The notes: a model not told the origin generated them from the letters alone. A DNA stretch of 64,000 bases from Hyphomicrobiales bacterium (GCA_900466475.1 UBMI01000007.1:328569-392568), one strand, 5' to 3'; positions 8,314 through 17,649 are shown, numbered from the stretch's first letter. A program made the numbers and translations.

Positions 8314-8463
8314 CCCTGACCACATTTGAGCCCTGCCCTTTATTTAATCATTGTTGCCAATGCGGTTTTTTTATGCAAGCCTCTGACAACTGAGGCCGCT
8401 AGCTCGGCGACCGTGCGCGGCCGGCGGCGCTAAAGCCTTGGGAAAATTGAGGACTTATACGTT

Positions 8464-9105
8464 ATGCCATCTGATACGGCCGGCTCTTGGACGCCAGTCG
8501 CCCTTTCTGCTGATCTGCTACCGGCAACCGTCATACCGGCCTGGACGCCAGCAGGATCGATCGCTCTCTGGCGCACTCAGTCAGGGCGCGTATCGGCATC
8601 GTCGGATCGCTGTCCGCATCGCGGGATGCGATTGTCCCACGGCTTCGTGCGCGGCGAGGCACTCTCCTGCATCTATCACGGCTGGAGCTATTCTCCGGCG
8701 GGAGGATGCATCCGCATCCCTGCCCACCCCGACCTCGTGCCGCCGGAAACGATCCGTGTCGCAATTCATGAGGTCGAGGAATCGGGTGGTGTCATCTGGG
8801 TTGCCGTTGGAGAACCCTCGGCGTCACAGCCATCGCTTGATGATCTCTTGCCTTTGCGCTCGTTGACTGCCGAGGCCGGCATTCCGGCGCTCGAAGCCGC
8901 TGCGGGCGCGAAAATTGGTATGGACGGGCTCATTCCAATTGCGAACTGTCCATGGGTCCGGCTGCTATCGACTGAGCAAGCAGGGCGCACGCTCATTCAC
9001 GTCATGATCGAAAAGGATCGCAGCCCGGCGGACCGAGTCACGGCGTCACGCGTCGCCGAAGCCGTGCGTCGGCAGGCGGAAGCGCGGCAGAAGGAGGTGG
9101 CATGA
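8464..9105 (+). CDS. Rieske [2Fe-2S] protein, separate electron-transfer subunit
   Basis: The 213-residue protein has a complete oxygenase-type Rieske domain at about residues 8-118: Cys50 and His52 in CPHRG, then Cys69 and His72 in CIYHGW, ending GGVIWVAVGEP. The remaining 95 residues have no recognisable reductase, flavin or ferredoxin motif. It lacks the mononuclear-iron domain, which is encoded by the next gene, whose start overlaps this stop (ATGA). It most likely passes electrons to that subunit. The source of electrons (a reductase) is not encoded nearby. First gene of an operon reaching to 16642. Confidence 0.8.
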   Translation: MPSDTAGSWTPVALSADLLPATVIPAWTPAGSIALWRTQSGRVSASSDRCPHRGMRLSHGFVRGEALSCIYHGWSYSPAGGCIRIPAHPDLVPPETIRVAIHEVEESGGVIWVAVGEPSASQPSLDDLLPLRSLTAEAGIPALEAAAGAKIGMDGLIPIANCPWVRLLSTEQAGRTLIHVMIEKDRSPADRVTASRVAEAVRRQAEARQKEVA

Positions 9106-9950
9106 CGAAGGCTGGCGCAATGATCGACGAATGGTATCCGGTCGGCCTTTTTTCCCGCCTCAGCGAAACCGGCACAAAGACCGCTCTGATGGGCGAGCCC
9201 ATAGAAGTCGCGCGCACCTCCGATGACAATGCGCAGGTGACATCAGCCGATGGGCGCAGCCTTCCGGTCCGCATCCGCTACGGCCATGTCTGGTCGTCGC
9301 TGGGCAATCCCGGCAAGGAGCTTTTTGCCATTCCCGAGGCAGACCAGCCCGGCCGCCGCTTCGTCGATGTGGGCGTCGTGCGGGTGCGCTGCTCACCGCT
9401 GCGGGCGGTCGAGAACTTCCTCGACATTGCCCATTTCCCCTTCGTCCATACCGATATTCTGGGCGCGGAGCCTCATACCGAAGTCCAGAACTACAAGGTC
9501 GAGATCCGCGAAGACGAGGACGAGGTCTGGGCAACGCAGGTGAAATTCTATCAGCCGCAGGCCGCTAAATCGGCGACCGGCGGCATCACCACCGAATATA
9601 TGTATCGCGTGCCGGCACCTACCTGCTCGGTACTCTACAAGACCTGCCCTCCCCGCCCCAGCGAATGGGACGTCATTACCCTCTTCGTCCAACCGCTTGC
9701 GGAAGACCTTTGCGACGTGTGGCCATGGATGGCACTCTTTGATGACGACACACCGATGACAGATCTCATTCATTTCCAGCAGATGATCTTCCTGCAGGAC
9801 CGCTCGATCCTCGAGAACCAGATCCCAGCCCTTCTGCCACTCGATCCCGGCATGGAAATACCGACGCGCGCGGACCTGACTTCGGTCGCCTACAGACGCT
9901 GGCTCAAGCGCCACAACTATACCTACGGTGCACAGTTGGTCGCGCAATGA
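9102..9950 (+). CDS. Ring-hydroxylating oxygenase catalytic subunit without Rieske cluster
   Basis: The 282-residue protein begins like a Rieske oxygenase (DEWYPVGLFSRL) and reaches the end of that domain (GHVWSSLGNP), but the CxH and CxxH cluster loops are absent. The catalytic domain is intact: Asn105, bridging Asp108, and iron ligands His111 and His116 in NFLDIAHFPFVH, with Asp233 in LQDRSILENQ the likely third ligand. It should be a mononuclear non-heme iron oxygenase or N/O-demethylase of the VanA/Ndm type that depends on the separate Rieske protein upstream. It overlaps both neighbours by 4 bases. The known precedent for this split is NdmC with NdmD. Confidence 0.8.
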   Translation: MTKAGAMIDEWYPVGLFSRLSETGTKTALMGEPIEVARTSDDNAQVTSADGRSLPVRIRYGHVWSSLGNPGKELFAIPEADQPGRRFVDVGVVRVRCSPLRAVENFLDIAHFPFVHTDILGAEPHTEVQNYKVEIREDEDEVWATQVKFYQPQAAKSATGGITTEYMYRVPAPTCSVLYKTCPPRPSEWDVITLFVQPLAEDLCDVWPWMALFDDDTPMTDLIHFQQMIFLQDRSILENQIPALLPLDPGMEIPTRADLTSVAYRRWLKRHNYTYGAQLVAQ

Positions 9951-10606
9951 AGCTCTACGACTACATTCTCTCGCCGAGTTGCTACAAGATCCGCCTGATG
10001 GCGGCGATCCTCGGTATCAAGCTGGATATCCGGGCGGTGGATTTTCATCCAGGCGCTGAACATCGCGGTCCGGAACTTCTGGCGCTCAATCCGGCAGGGT
10101 CGATTCCGATCCTGGAAGATGGCGATCTCGTTCTGACGGAATCCTCCGCCATTCTCGCCTATCTCGCCGCTCAAGGCGCGCCGGAATGGTTGGGTAGAAG
10201 CACGCCTGAAGAGACGGCGCGGGTGCAGCAGTGGCTGTCCTTCTCGCATCGGCTGACCGCCAGTCTCGGCGGCGCGCGGCTGCATGAAATGCTTCTGCGC
10301 CCCGGCAATATCGAAAGCCTTCAGGCGCAGGGCATCGCCGCGCTGCGCGAGCTGGAGGCTGGTCTCTTCGAACAGCAGCTTCGCGGTATGCGCTTCCTGG
10401 CGTCAAACCGCGCCACGATCGCCGATATTGCCTGTTTCCCCTATGTGGCGCTCGCGCCCGATGGCGGCATCTCGCTCGATCCCTATCCAAACATCCGGCT
10501 CTGGTTGAGGGCCGTCCGCAGCCTCGGCGGCTTCATCGAGATGCCCGGCATTCACCGCCTGCACGAGCTGAAGCCCGATCCTCATCCTGCGAAGGAGGAA
10601 AGCTGA
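9947..10606 (+). CDS. Glutathione S-transferase-fold protein
   Basis: The 219-residue protein has the N-terminal thioredoxin-like GST domain (LYDYILSPSCYKIRLM, then GSIPILEDGDLVLTESSAIL) and an all-alpha C-terminal domain ending near residue 205. It may be an active transferase using glutathione, or a structural partner of the oxygenase as NdmE is for NdmC and NdmD. Position supports the latter: its ATG overlaps the stop of the catalytic subunit and the amidohydrolase follows after 1 base. Sequence alone does not decide between the two roles. Confidence 0.82.
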   Translation: MKLYDYILSPSCYKIRLMAAILGIKLDIRAVDFHPGAEHRGPELLALNPAGSIPILEDGDLVLTESSAILAYLAAQGAPEWLGRSTPEETARVQQWLSFSHRLTASLGGARLHEMLLRPGNIESLQAQGIAALRELEAGLFEQQLRGMRFLASNRATIADIACFPYVALAPDGGISLDPYPNIRLWLRAVRSLGGFIEMPGIHRLHELKPDPHPAKEES

Positions 10607-10607
10607 G

Positions 10608-11987
10608 ATGGCCGGCTACCTCCTGAAAAATTGCGCAGCCGTCATCGTCAATGAGGGCAACGGACCAAGCGTGCGCCGGAACGTGGACGTGCTGACCAAT
10701 GGTCCGGCGATCCAGGCAATTGGCACGAACCTGTCACAGGAGCCCCTGCCATCAGGCACGATCGTCCAGGATGCCGCCGGCTGGTTCGTTTATCCCGGCC
10801 TCGTCAACACGCATCATCATTTCTTTCAGTGCTTCGTGCGCAACCGGGCCGATCTCGACTGGACGAAACTGTCGGTCATCGAGTGGCTGGACCGCATATA
10901 CCCGATCTTCTCGCGGCTGAACGAGGATTGCTTCTATCATTCCTCGGTCACCGCCATGGCCGAGATGATCAAGCATGGCTGCACGACGGCTTTCGACCAC
11001 CAATATTGCTTTCCTCGGCACGCCGGAAAGCGCCTGATCGACCGACAGTTCGAGGCGGCCGAGCTTCTCGGCATGCGTTTCCATGCAGGCCGCGGCGGCA
11101 ATACGCTGCCGAAATCCGAGGGATCGACGATCCCGGATGCCATGCTGGAAACGACGGATGAATTCATAGCCGATTGCGCCCGGCTGATCGACAGCTACCA
11201 CGATGCCGGTCCCTTCAGCATGCGGCAGGTGGTCGTTGCGCCCTGCCAGCCGGTCAATTGCTATCGCGAGACCTTCGTTGAATCCGTCGCACTTGCCCGT
11301 GACCGCGGCGTGTTTTTGCACACCCATGTCGGCGAAGGCGAAAGCCCTGTCATCGAGGCACGGCACGGCATGCGTACGGTCGATTACTGCACTGAACTCG
11401 GCTTTGCAGGTCCCGACACCTTCTATGCTCACTGCTGGGAACTGACGCATCACGAACTCCGAAAGATGGCGGCAAGCGGCACCGGCGTCTCTCATTGCCC
11501 GGAACCGGTCTATCTTGTCGGCGCTGAGGTGACGGATATTCCGGCCATGTCGGCCTTCGACCTGCGCGTCGGGCTTGGCTGCGACGGCGCTGCCTCGAAC
11601 GACAATTCCAACCTCATGCACTGCATCCACTCCGCCTATATGCTGCAATGCCTGTCGGCATCGACACGCGCTCACCCTGTTCCGCCGCCGGTCGATTTCC
11701 TTGGTTACGCAACGACGGGCGGCGCAAGCCTGCTCGGCCGCCGCGATATCGGCCGTCTCGCGCCGGGCATGGCAGCAGACCTTTTCGCGATCGATACGCG
11801 GCGGATGGACTATGTCGGCACGCGACACGACCCGCTGAGCCTGATTGCCAAGGTCGGGATCGGCATGCCGACTGACCTCACCATGATCAACGGGCGCATC
11901 GTCTGGCAGGCAGGTGAATTCACCGGTCTCGACGAATTCAAGCTTTTCGCGGACGCCGAAGCGGCGCTCGCGACCGTGGAATTCTGA
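10608..11987 (+). CDS. Amidohydrolase of the 8-oxoguanine deaminase / ATZ-TRZ group
   Basis: The 459-residue enzyme has the metal-site motifs of the subtype III amidohydrolase deaminases: NTHHHFFQ (HxH), HTHVGEGE, FYAHCWEL and GCDGAASND, with composite beta-sandwich segments at both ends (GLVNTHHH preceded by a short N-terminal part; GRLAPGMAADLFAID at the C-terminus). Closest in pattern are 8-oxoguanine deaminase and hydroxyatrazine-type hydrolases, which remove an amino group from a purine or triazine ring. Position in an operon with an oxygenase and a nucleoside-class importer points to a purine-like substrate. No signal peptide. Confidence 0.82.
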   Translation: MAGYLLKNCAAVIVNEGNGPSVRRNVDVLTNGPAIQAIGTNLSQEPLPSGTIVQDAAGWFVYPGLVNTHHHFFQCFVRNRADLDWTKLSVIEWLDRIYPIFSRLNEDCFYHSSVTAMAEMIKHGCTTAFDHQYCFPRHAGKRLIDRQFEAAELLGMRFHAGRGGNTLPKSEGSTIPDAMLETTDEFIADCARLIDSYHDAGPFSMRQVVVAPCQPVNCYRETFVESVALARDRGVFLHTHVGEGESPVIEARHGMRTVDYCTELGFAGPDTFYAHCWELTHHELRKMAASGTGVSHCPEPVYLVGAEVTDIPAMSAFDLRVGLGCDGAASNDNSNLMHCIHSAYMLQCLSASTRAHPVPPPVDFLGYATTGGASLLGRRDIGRLAPGMAADLFAIDTRRMDYVGTRHDPLSLIAKVGIGMPTDLTMINGRIVWQAGEFTGLDEFKLFADAEAALATVEF

Positions 11988-12009
11988 ACAACCAAAAGAG
12001 GGAACTGAC

Positions 12010-13110
12010 ATGTCCAACAATCTGACCCGCAGAACGCTGATGAAGAGCGCCGCGACGGCTGGCCTTGCCACGGCCTTTGCCGGCCGCTCTGCATTTGCTG
12101 CCGACGAACCGCTCGGCATCGCTCTCGTCGTACCTTCGCCAATCGGCGATGTCGGCTGGGGTCATGCGCTTGCCGCCGGCATCGATCCGATCAAGGCCGC
12201 CTATGGCGACAAGGTCAAGGTCACGATCATCGAAAACATCGCCGAGGGCCCGGATGCCGATCGCATCATGAACAAGACGGTCGCAGACGGAAACCATTTC
12301 CTGATCGCCGGCTCCTTCGGCTATCAGAACGGTGCTTTGCAGATCGCCCGCCGCAATCCAAAGGTCACCGTCCTGCATGCCTCGGGCTTCCAGGTCGCGC
12401 CGAACTTCTCGCCCTTCGCTGCCAAATATTTCCAGGGCACCTATCTGCTCGGAATGGCCGCCGCCGCTGTCTCCAAGACCGGCAAGCTCGGCTCGGTTTC
12501 GGCCTTTGCCATTCCCGAACTGATCACCTCGATCAATGCCTTCACGCTTGGCGCGCAGGCCGTCAAACCCGACATCGAAGTCTCTGTCGTCTGGGTCAAC
12601 TCCTGGTTCGATCCGGCCAAGGAACAGGAAGCCGCCAAGGCTTTGATCTCGCAGGGTTGCGACGTCATCTTCTCGAATGCGCAGGATACGCCTTCGGTCA
12701 TCTCCGCCTGCGAGGAAGCCGGTATCTATGCCTTCAACCTGAACTCCTCGATGAAGAAATATGCCGAGAAGACCTATCTCGGCTGCGTGGCCACCGACTG
12801 GTCACCCTTCTTCAAGGCGTCCGTCGATGCTCATCTCGCCGGCACCTTCAAGGGCGCCAACGCCTTCCTCGGCGTTGCCGACAAGGTGGTTGAGGTTGTC
12901 GACTGGAACCCGGCCATCCCAGCCGACACGATGAGCAAGATCAAGGAAATCGAGGCCAAGATCGCCAGCGGCAGCTTCTCGCCGTTTACGGGCCCAATCG
13001 CCAAGGCGGATGGCAGTGAGGGTGTCGCCTCTGGCGCCACGCTGACGGACGCGCAGATCGTCGCGATGGATTGGCACGTCAAGGGTGTCAAGACGCCGTT
13101 GCCGAAATAA
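12010..13110 (+). CDS. BMP-family ABC transporter substrate-binding protein
   Basis: The 366-residue periplasmic protein has a Tat-type signal (SNNLTRRTLMKSAATAGLAT, cleavage near AFAAD) and the BMP/PnrA core (VVPSPIGDVGWGHALAAG; later FSNAQDTPSVISACEEAG). Family members bind purine nucleosides, nucleobases or riboflavin. It serves the ATPase and two permeases encoded next. I chose the ATG at 12010 because AGAGGGAAC precedes it and the Tat signal begins there; the open frame extends upstream into the amidohydrolase gene. Confidence 0.88.
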   Translation: MSNNLTRRTLMKSAATAGLATAFAGRSAFAADEPLGIALVVPSPIGDVGWGHALAAGIDPIKAAYGDKVKVTIIENIAEGPDADRIMNKTVADGNHFLIAGSFGYQNGALQIARRNPKVTVLHASGFQVAPNFSPFAAKYFQGTYLLGMAAAAVSKTGKLGSVSAFAIPELITSINAFTLGAQAVKPDIEVSVVWVNSWFDPAKEQEAAKALISQGCDVIFSNAQDTPSVISACEEAGIYAFNLNSSMKKYAEKTYLGCVATDWSPFFKASVDAHLAGTFKGANAFLGVADKVVEVVDWNPAIPADTMSKIKEIEAKIASGSFSPFTGPIAKADGSEGVASGATLTDAQIVAMDWHVKGVKTPLPK

Positions 13111-13113
13111 GCC

Positions 13114-14637
13114 ATGGAAAGCCCGCTCCTGTCGCTACGCGGCATTTCCAAGAGCTACGGCCAGGTCCATGCCAACCAGCAGATCGACCTTGACGTCGCT
13201 CCCCGCTCGATCCATGCCATCCTCGGAGAAAACGGGGCCGGCAAATCGACTCTGATGAAGCTGATCTATGGCGTCGAGCAGCCGGACAGCGGAACTGTTG
13301 CCTGGAACGGGCAGAACCTCAGCCTTGCCTCTCCCGCAGAGGCAAGGCGTGCCGGCATCGGCATGGTCTTTCAGCATTTCTCCCTGTTCGAGAGCCTGAC
13401 GGTCGTCGAGAATATCCGCCTGATCGTCGCCGGCAACAAAGCCGAACTTGCGGAGCGTATCCGCAAGCTCGGACACGAATTCGGCCTGGAGGTCGATCCG
13501 CTGGCCCATGTGCACTCGCTTTCGGTCGGCGAGCGACAACGCGTGGAAATCATCCGCTGCCTGATGACCAATCCGAAACTGCTGATCCTCGACGAACCAA
13601 CATCCGTCCTGCCGCCGCAGGCCGTGGAGAAGCTGTTCGAGACCTTGCGCCGGTTGCGCGACGGCGGCGTTTCCATCCTTTTCATTTCCCACAAGCTGGA
13701 AGAGATCCAGTCGCTCTGCGACCGCGCGACGATCCTGCGCGGCGGACGCGTGACCGGTCATGTCGATCCGCGCGAGCATGATGCCCATGACCTTGCCCGT
13801 ATGATGATCGGCCGTGACATGCCGGAACCCATGCCGGCGCTGCCGCTTGACGAAGGCGAGAAGCGGCTGGAACTGATAGGGCTCGATTACAGGCCGGATG
13901 ATCCTTTTGCCGTGCCGCTCTCCCAGGTCAGCCTTGTCGTCCGCGCCGGAGAAATCCTCGGCATTGCCGGGATTTCCGGCAACGGCCAAAGCGAGCTTGC
14001 CGCGCTGATCTCCGGCGAAACGATCCTGCCGCGCGACCAACGCGACCAGATCTTCATGATGGGCAAGGATGTCGGCATGCTCGAGCCGGCAGCCCGCCGG
14101 CAGCTCGGATTTGCCTTCGTGCCGGAGGACCGGCTCGGCCGTGGCGCGGTCCCCGAAATGTCGCTCACCCTCAATAGCCTGCTAACCGCCCATCCCCTCA
14201 GTCTCGTCAAACGCGGCCTGCTCGACAAGGCACAGGCGACCGCGTTCACCAACGAATGCATCCGTGACTACGACGTACGCACGCGCGGTCCCGAGGCAGA
14301 GGCCGGCTCGCTCTCCGGCGGCAATTTGCAGAAGTTCATCGTCGGGCGCGAAATCATGCTGGCGCCGAAGCTGCTCTTCCTCGCCCAACCTACCTGGGGC
14401 GTCGATATCGGTGCTGCCTCGGCAATCCGCAAGCGGCTCATCACGCTGCGCAACGAAGGCATGGCAATCCTCGTCATTTCCGAGGAGCTCGAAGAATTGT
14501 TCGAGCTCAGCGACTTCATCCAGGTCCTTCACCACGGCACGCTGAGCCCGCCGCTCGTCACACGCGATACGAAGCCCGAGGACATCGGCCGATACATGAT
14601 CGGCGCCCAGTCACAGCGCGAGAAAGCGATTGCATGA
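13114..14637 (+). CDS. BMP-type importer ATPase with two ATP-binding domains
   Basis: The 507-residue protein carries two ABC domains. The first has Walker A GENGAGKSTLMK, signature LSVGERQR and Walker B LLILDEPTS. The second is degenerate: GISGNGQSEL in place of Walker A and LLFLAQPTWGV where the Asp-Glu of Walker B is normally found, although LSGGNLQKF is intact. One active and one impaired site is the usual state in this sugar/nucleoside subfamily. It starts 3 bases after the binding-protein stop, and the first permease overlaps its stop by ATGA. Confidence 0.9.
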   Translation: MESPLLSLRGISKSYGQVHANQQIDLDVAPRSIHAILGENGAGKSTLMKLIYGVEQPDSGTVAWNGQNLSLASPAEARRAGIGMVFQHFSLFESLTVVENIRLIVAGNKAELAERIRKLGHEFGLEVDPLAHVHSLSVGERQRVEIIRCLMTNPKLLILDEPTSVLPPQAVEKLFETLRRLRDGGVSILFISHKLEEIQSLCDRATILRGGRVTGHVDPREHDAHDLARMMIGRDMPEPMPALPLDEGEKRLELIGLDYRPDDPFAVPLSQVSLVVRAGEILGIAGISGNGQSELAALISGETILPRDQRDQIFMMGKDVGMLEPAARRQLGFAFVPEDRLGRGAVPEMSLTLNSLLTAHPLSLVKRGLLDKAQATAFTNECIRDYDVRTRGPEAEAGSLSGGNLQKFIVGREIMLAPKLLFLAQPTWGVDIGAASAIRKRLITLRNEGMAILVISEELEELFELSDFIQVLHHGTLSPPLVTRDTKPEDIGRYMIGAQSQREKAIA

Positions 14638-15734
14638 GCAGACCCGTGTTTGCCGCCTTGCCAACCCTTGTCCGCCGGGAACGCGCCTCGCTTGCCGCTA
14701 CGCTTCTCGCCCCGCCGATCGCGCTCGCCGTCACGATCATCCTCAATCTCGGCCTTTATGTCGTCATGGGGCGTGACCCGGCCGCAGTCATCTATGCGAT
14801 GCTGATCGAGCCCTTCTATTCCTGGGCGTCGTTTTCGGAGGTGCTCCTGAAGACCGGGCCGCTGCTGCTCATCGCGCAGGGGCTTGCGATCGGCTTTCGC
14901 GCCAAAGTCTTCAATATCGGCGCCGAGGGGCAATTCGTGCTGGGAGCGATCTTTGCCTCTGCCATTCCGATCTGGTGGCCGGACGCCACCGGCCAGTGGA
15001 TCTGGCCGGCAATGCTGCTGCTCGGCATGATCGGCGGCGCGCTCTGGGCATCGCTGACGGCCTTCTGGCGCGTGCGGCTCAATGCCAACGAAATCCTGGT
15101 CTCGCTGATGCTGAGTTTCGTCGCCGCGCAACTTCTCAATTATCTGCTGCTCGGCCCCTGGAAGGATCCGAATGGCTTCAACTTCCCGCAGTCGGTGATG
15201 TTCCAGTATGACGCCATGGTCCCGATCCTGTTTGAAGGAACGCGCGTCAACGTCTCGCTCATCCTCGCCGGTATCCTGTCGGTTGCTGCATGGATCTTCA
15301 TGCAGAAGAGCTTCATCGGCTACAGGTTACAAGTCGGGGGACTAGCGCCACGCGCTGCAAGCTATGCCGGTTTCAAAGAGAGCTGGGCAATCTGGCTGTC
15401 GCTGCTGATCGGTGGCGCAGCCGCTGGGCTGGCGGGTTCAGCCGAAGTCGCCGGCCCGCTCGGCCAGTTGCAGCGCTCGATCTCGACCGGCTACGGCTAT
15501 GCGGCAATCATCGTCGCCTATCTCGGCGGCCTGCATCCGATCGGCATCGTCATATCCTCTATCGTCATGGCCGCACTCTACATCGGCGGCGATAATGCCA
15601 TGGTATCGGCCAACCTGCCGATTGCTGCCGTCCGTGTGTTCCAGGGCAGCCTGCTGCTCATCTATCTGATTGCTGTTGCCTTCGTCCGCTATCGCCTTGC
15701 CTGGCCCCCCGCCGCCATCCGGAGCCCATCATGA
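14634..15734 (+). CDS. BMP-type ABC importer permease 1
   Basis: The 366-residue inner-membrane protein has about nine hydrophobic helices and the BPD_transp_2 pattern (GFRAKVFNIGAEGQFVLGA, then ANEILVSLMLSF and the IVAYLGGLHPIGI segment). It pairs with the next permease to form the channel. The start overlaps the ATPase gene by 4 bases and its stop overlaps the next start by 4 bases, so the three are translationally coupled. Confidence 0.9.
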   Translation: MSRPVFAALPTLVRRERASLAATLLAPPIALAVTIILNLGLYVVMGRDPAAVIYAMLIEPFYSWASFSEVLLKTGPLLLIAQGLAIGFRAKVFNIGAEGQFVLGAIFASAIPIWWPDATGQWIWPAMLLLGMIGGALWASLTAFWRVRLNANEILVSLMLSFVAAQLLNYLLLGPWKDPNGFNFPQSVMFQYDAMVPILFEGTRVNVSLILAGILSVAAWIFMQKSFIGYRLQVGGLAPRAASYAGFKESWAIWLSLLIGGAAAGLAGSAEVAGPLGQLQRSISTGYGYAAIIVAYLGGLHPIGIVISSIVMAALYIGGDNAMVSANLPIAAVRVFQGSLLLIYLIAVAFVRYRLAWPPAAIRSPS

Positions 15735-16642
15735 ATGCGATCGAGTTCATCCTGGCCGGCATGCTGGCGGCTGCGACACCCTTTCTGCTGGCGGCCCTCG
15801 GTGAACTGGTCGTTGAACGCGCCGGGGTTCTCAATCTCGGCGTCGAGGGATTGATGGCATTCGGCGCCGTCATTGCCTTCATCATCGTCTATCATGGTGG
15901 CGGCCACATCCTCGCATTTGTCGCGGCCGGGCTCGGCGGCAGTCTGCTGTCACTGATCTTTGCCGGCATCATCCTCGGCTTCAACGCGAACCAGGTCGCG
16001 ACCGGGCTTGCGATCGGCATTCTCGGCCAGGGCCTGTCGGCACTGTTCGGCAAGAGCTATGAAAGCCTGACAGTCAAGGCGCTGCCGAAAATCACAATTC
16101 CGGGCCTTTCCGAGATCCCGCTCATCGGCGGCCTCTTCACACAGGATATCGTTGTCTGGCTCTCGCTTCTGGTGACAGTCGCGATCTGGGCGACTTTCGC
16201 CTATTCGAAGGTTGGACTGGTCATTCGCGCCGTCGGTGAAAACCCGAAAGCAGCCCATGCGATCGGCTACCCTGTCATCGCCGTCCGCTCCGCCGCCGTG
16301 GCATTCGGCGGCATGATGGCGGGCTTTGCCGGCGCCTATGCGTCAACGATCTATACGCCGCTCTGGGCGGATGGAATGATTGCCGGCCGCGGCTGGATCG
16401 CCATTGCGCTCGTCGTCTTCGGAACCTGGCTGACAGGCCGGATATTCCTCGGCGCGTGTCTCTTCGGTGCCGTATCGCTGATGGGGCTAGCCGCGCAGGC
16501 GACCGGGCTCGACGTGCCCTCGCAGTTGCTGGCGTGCCTCCCCTATCTGGTAACGATCGTCGTACTCGGCATCATCTCCGCGGACCGCCGCCTGTTGAAG
16601 CTAAACGGCGTCGCTTCGCTCGGCGAGCCGTTCGAACGGTAG
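15731..16642 (+). CDS. BMP-type ABC importer permease 2
   Basis: The 303-residue inner-membrane protein has about eight helices and the family segment RAGVLNLGVEGLMAFGA near residue 31, NANQVATGLAIGILGQGLS, and RAVGENPKAAHAIGY in the cytoplasmic coupling loop. It is the second half of the nucleoside-class channel and the last gene of the oxygenase-amidohydrolase-importer operon. A GC-rich hairpin follows. Confidence 0.9.
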   Translation: MNAIEFILAGMLAAATPFLLAALGELVVERAGVLNLGVEGLMAFGAVIAFIIVYHGGGHILAFVAAGLGGSLLSLIFAGIILGFNANQVATGLAIGILGQGLSALFGKSYESLTVKALPKITIPGLSEIPLIGGLFTQDIVVWLSLLVTVAIWATFAYSKVGLVIRAVGENPKAAHAIGYPVIAVRSAAVAFGGMMAGFAGAYASTIYTPLWADGMIAGRGWIAIALVVFGTWLTGRIFLGACLFGAVSLMGLAAQATGLDVPSQLLACLPYLVTIVVLGIISADRRLLKLNGVASLGEPFER

Positions 16643-16648
16643 AGGAGG

Positions 16649-16671
16649 TGCGGCCGTCGGCGCCGGCCGCA
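16649..16671. terminator. GC-rich hairpin between convergent genes
   Basis: TGCGGCCG and CGGCCGCA pair perfectly (8 bp) around a 7-base loop, 7 bases after the permease stop and 9 bases from the stop of the convergent gene. No T tract follows on either strand, so it may be a weak or factor-assisted bidirectional terminator. Confidence 0.4.
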
Positions 16672-16679
16672 GGGCGCGA

Positions 16680-17582
16680 TCAATCGTGCCTTGTAAGGAA
16701 GGCAGAAACAACGTCCAGGCAAAGCTCGCGTTCCTCGACATGCGGCATGTGGCTGGAATTCTCGAAGAGCACCCATTCGCAACCCTGCACATGATCGACA
16801 TAGGGTTTGACGACGAGCGGAGTCGCCTCGTCATATTTGCCAGAGATCAGAAGCGTCGGCGCCTCGATGAGTGGCAATCGATCTTCGATCGTCCAGTCCT
16901 TCATCGTGCCGATGACGTGGAATTCAGTCGGACCATTCATGTTGCGGTAGACGGTATTGTCCTCGTCCATGATCGCAAAAGTGCGCGCGACTTCCGGCGG
17001 CCAGGGAGAAACCCGGCAGACATGCAGGTCATAAAAGACGCGTGACGCGGCAATATAGTCCGGATCGGTGATGGTTCCGGCTTCCTCGTGTTTCAGAAGC
17101 GTGTCCTGCACCGCCTGCGGTAGCTCTTCGCGCAACCGGTTCGCCTCGGCCACCCAGGTATGCATGTTGGCTGGCGAATTGGCGATGACGAGCGCCTTCA
17201 GGCCCTTTGGCCGGCGCACCGCATGTTCGGCGCCAAGCATGCCGCCCCAGGACTGGCCGAGGAAGGCATACCGATCCTGAATGCCGAGATGTTTCAGGAG
17301 CGCATCGAGCTCTTCGAGGAAGAGCGCCGGCGTCCAGAAATCCGGTCCCTTGTCGGGTAGTCGCGTGGAATTGCCGTTGCCAAGCTGATCGTAGTGGATG
17401 ACAGCGCGGCCATCGAGCTCCGCAATACCCTTGAAGGAATCGACATAATCATGCGTGCAGCCGGGGCCGCCATGGGCAACGACAAGCGGCAACATGCCGG
17501 AATCGAGCGAACCGGTGATGCGATACCAGGTCTGATATTCGCGAAACGGCAGAAAACCTTCCTTCGTCGAAACTGCGGCCAC
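16680..17582 (-). CDS. Proline iminopeptidase-family alpha/beta hydrolase (copy 1)
   Basis: The 300-residue enzyme has the family oxyanion segment [11 protein letters not shown], the nucleophile elbow GQSWGG with Ser111, and a C-terminal histidine in NSSHMPHVE. Family members cleave N-terminal proline from peptides or hydrolyse related amides. No signal peptide is visible. The start is GTG at 17582 with GGAG 7 bases upstream. It lies 67 bases downstream of the LuxR-type gene on the same strand and is probably co-transcribed. The other pip paralogue lies on the opposite side of luxR. Confidence 0.85.
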   Translation of the reverse strand: MAAVSTKEGFLPFREYQTWYRITGSLDSGMLPLVVAHGGPGCTHDYVDSFKGIAELDGRAVIHYDQLGNGNSTRLPDKGPDFWTPALFLEELDALLKHLGIQDRYAFLGQSWGGMLGAEHAVRRPKGLKALVIANSPANMHTWVAEANRLREELPQAVQDTLLKHEEAGTITDPDYIAASRVFYDLHVCRVSPWPPEVARTFAIMDEDNTVYRNMNGPTEFHVIGTMKDWTIEDRLPLIEAPTLLISGKYDEATPLVVKPYVDHVQGCEWVLFENSSHMPHVEERELCLDVVSAFLTRHD

Positions 17583-17649
17583 TTATATCTCCATCCTCTA
17601 GGGCAATGATGGAAAAAGCATAACGTGGCCGAAAAGCCGAAGGCAGCTA

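Noticed and set aside
8464..9950. The Rieske and catalytic genes as one oxygenase gene split by a frameshift
   Set aside because: The second protein starts with its own oxygenase-like N-terminus (WYPVGLFSRL) and the first continues about 95 residues past its Rieske domain, so joining them would not give a normal oxygenase.
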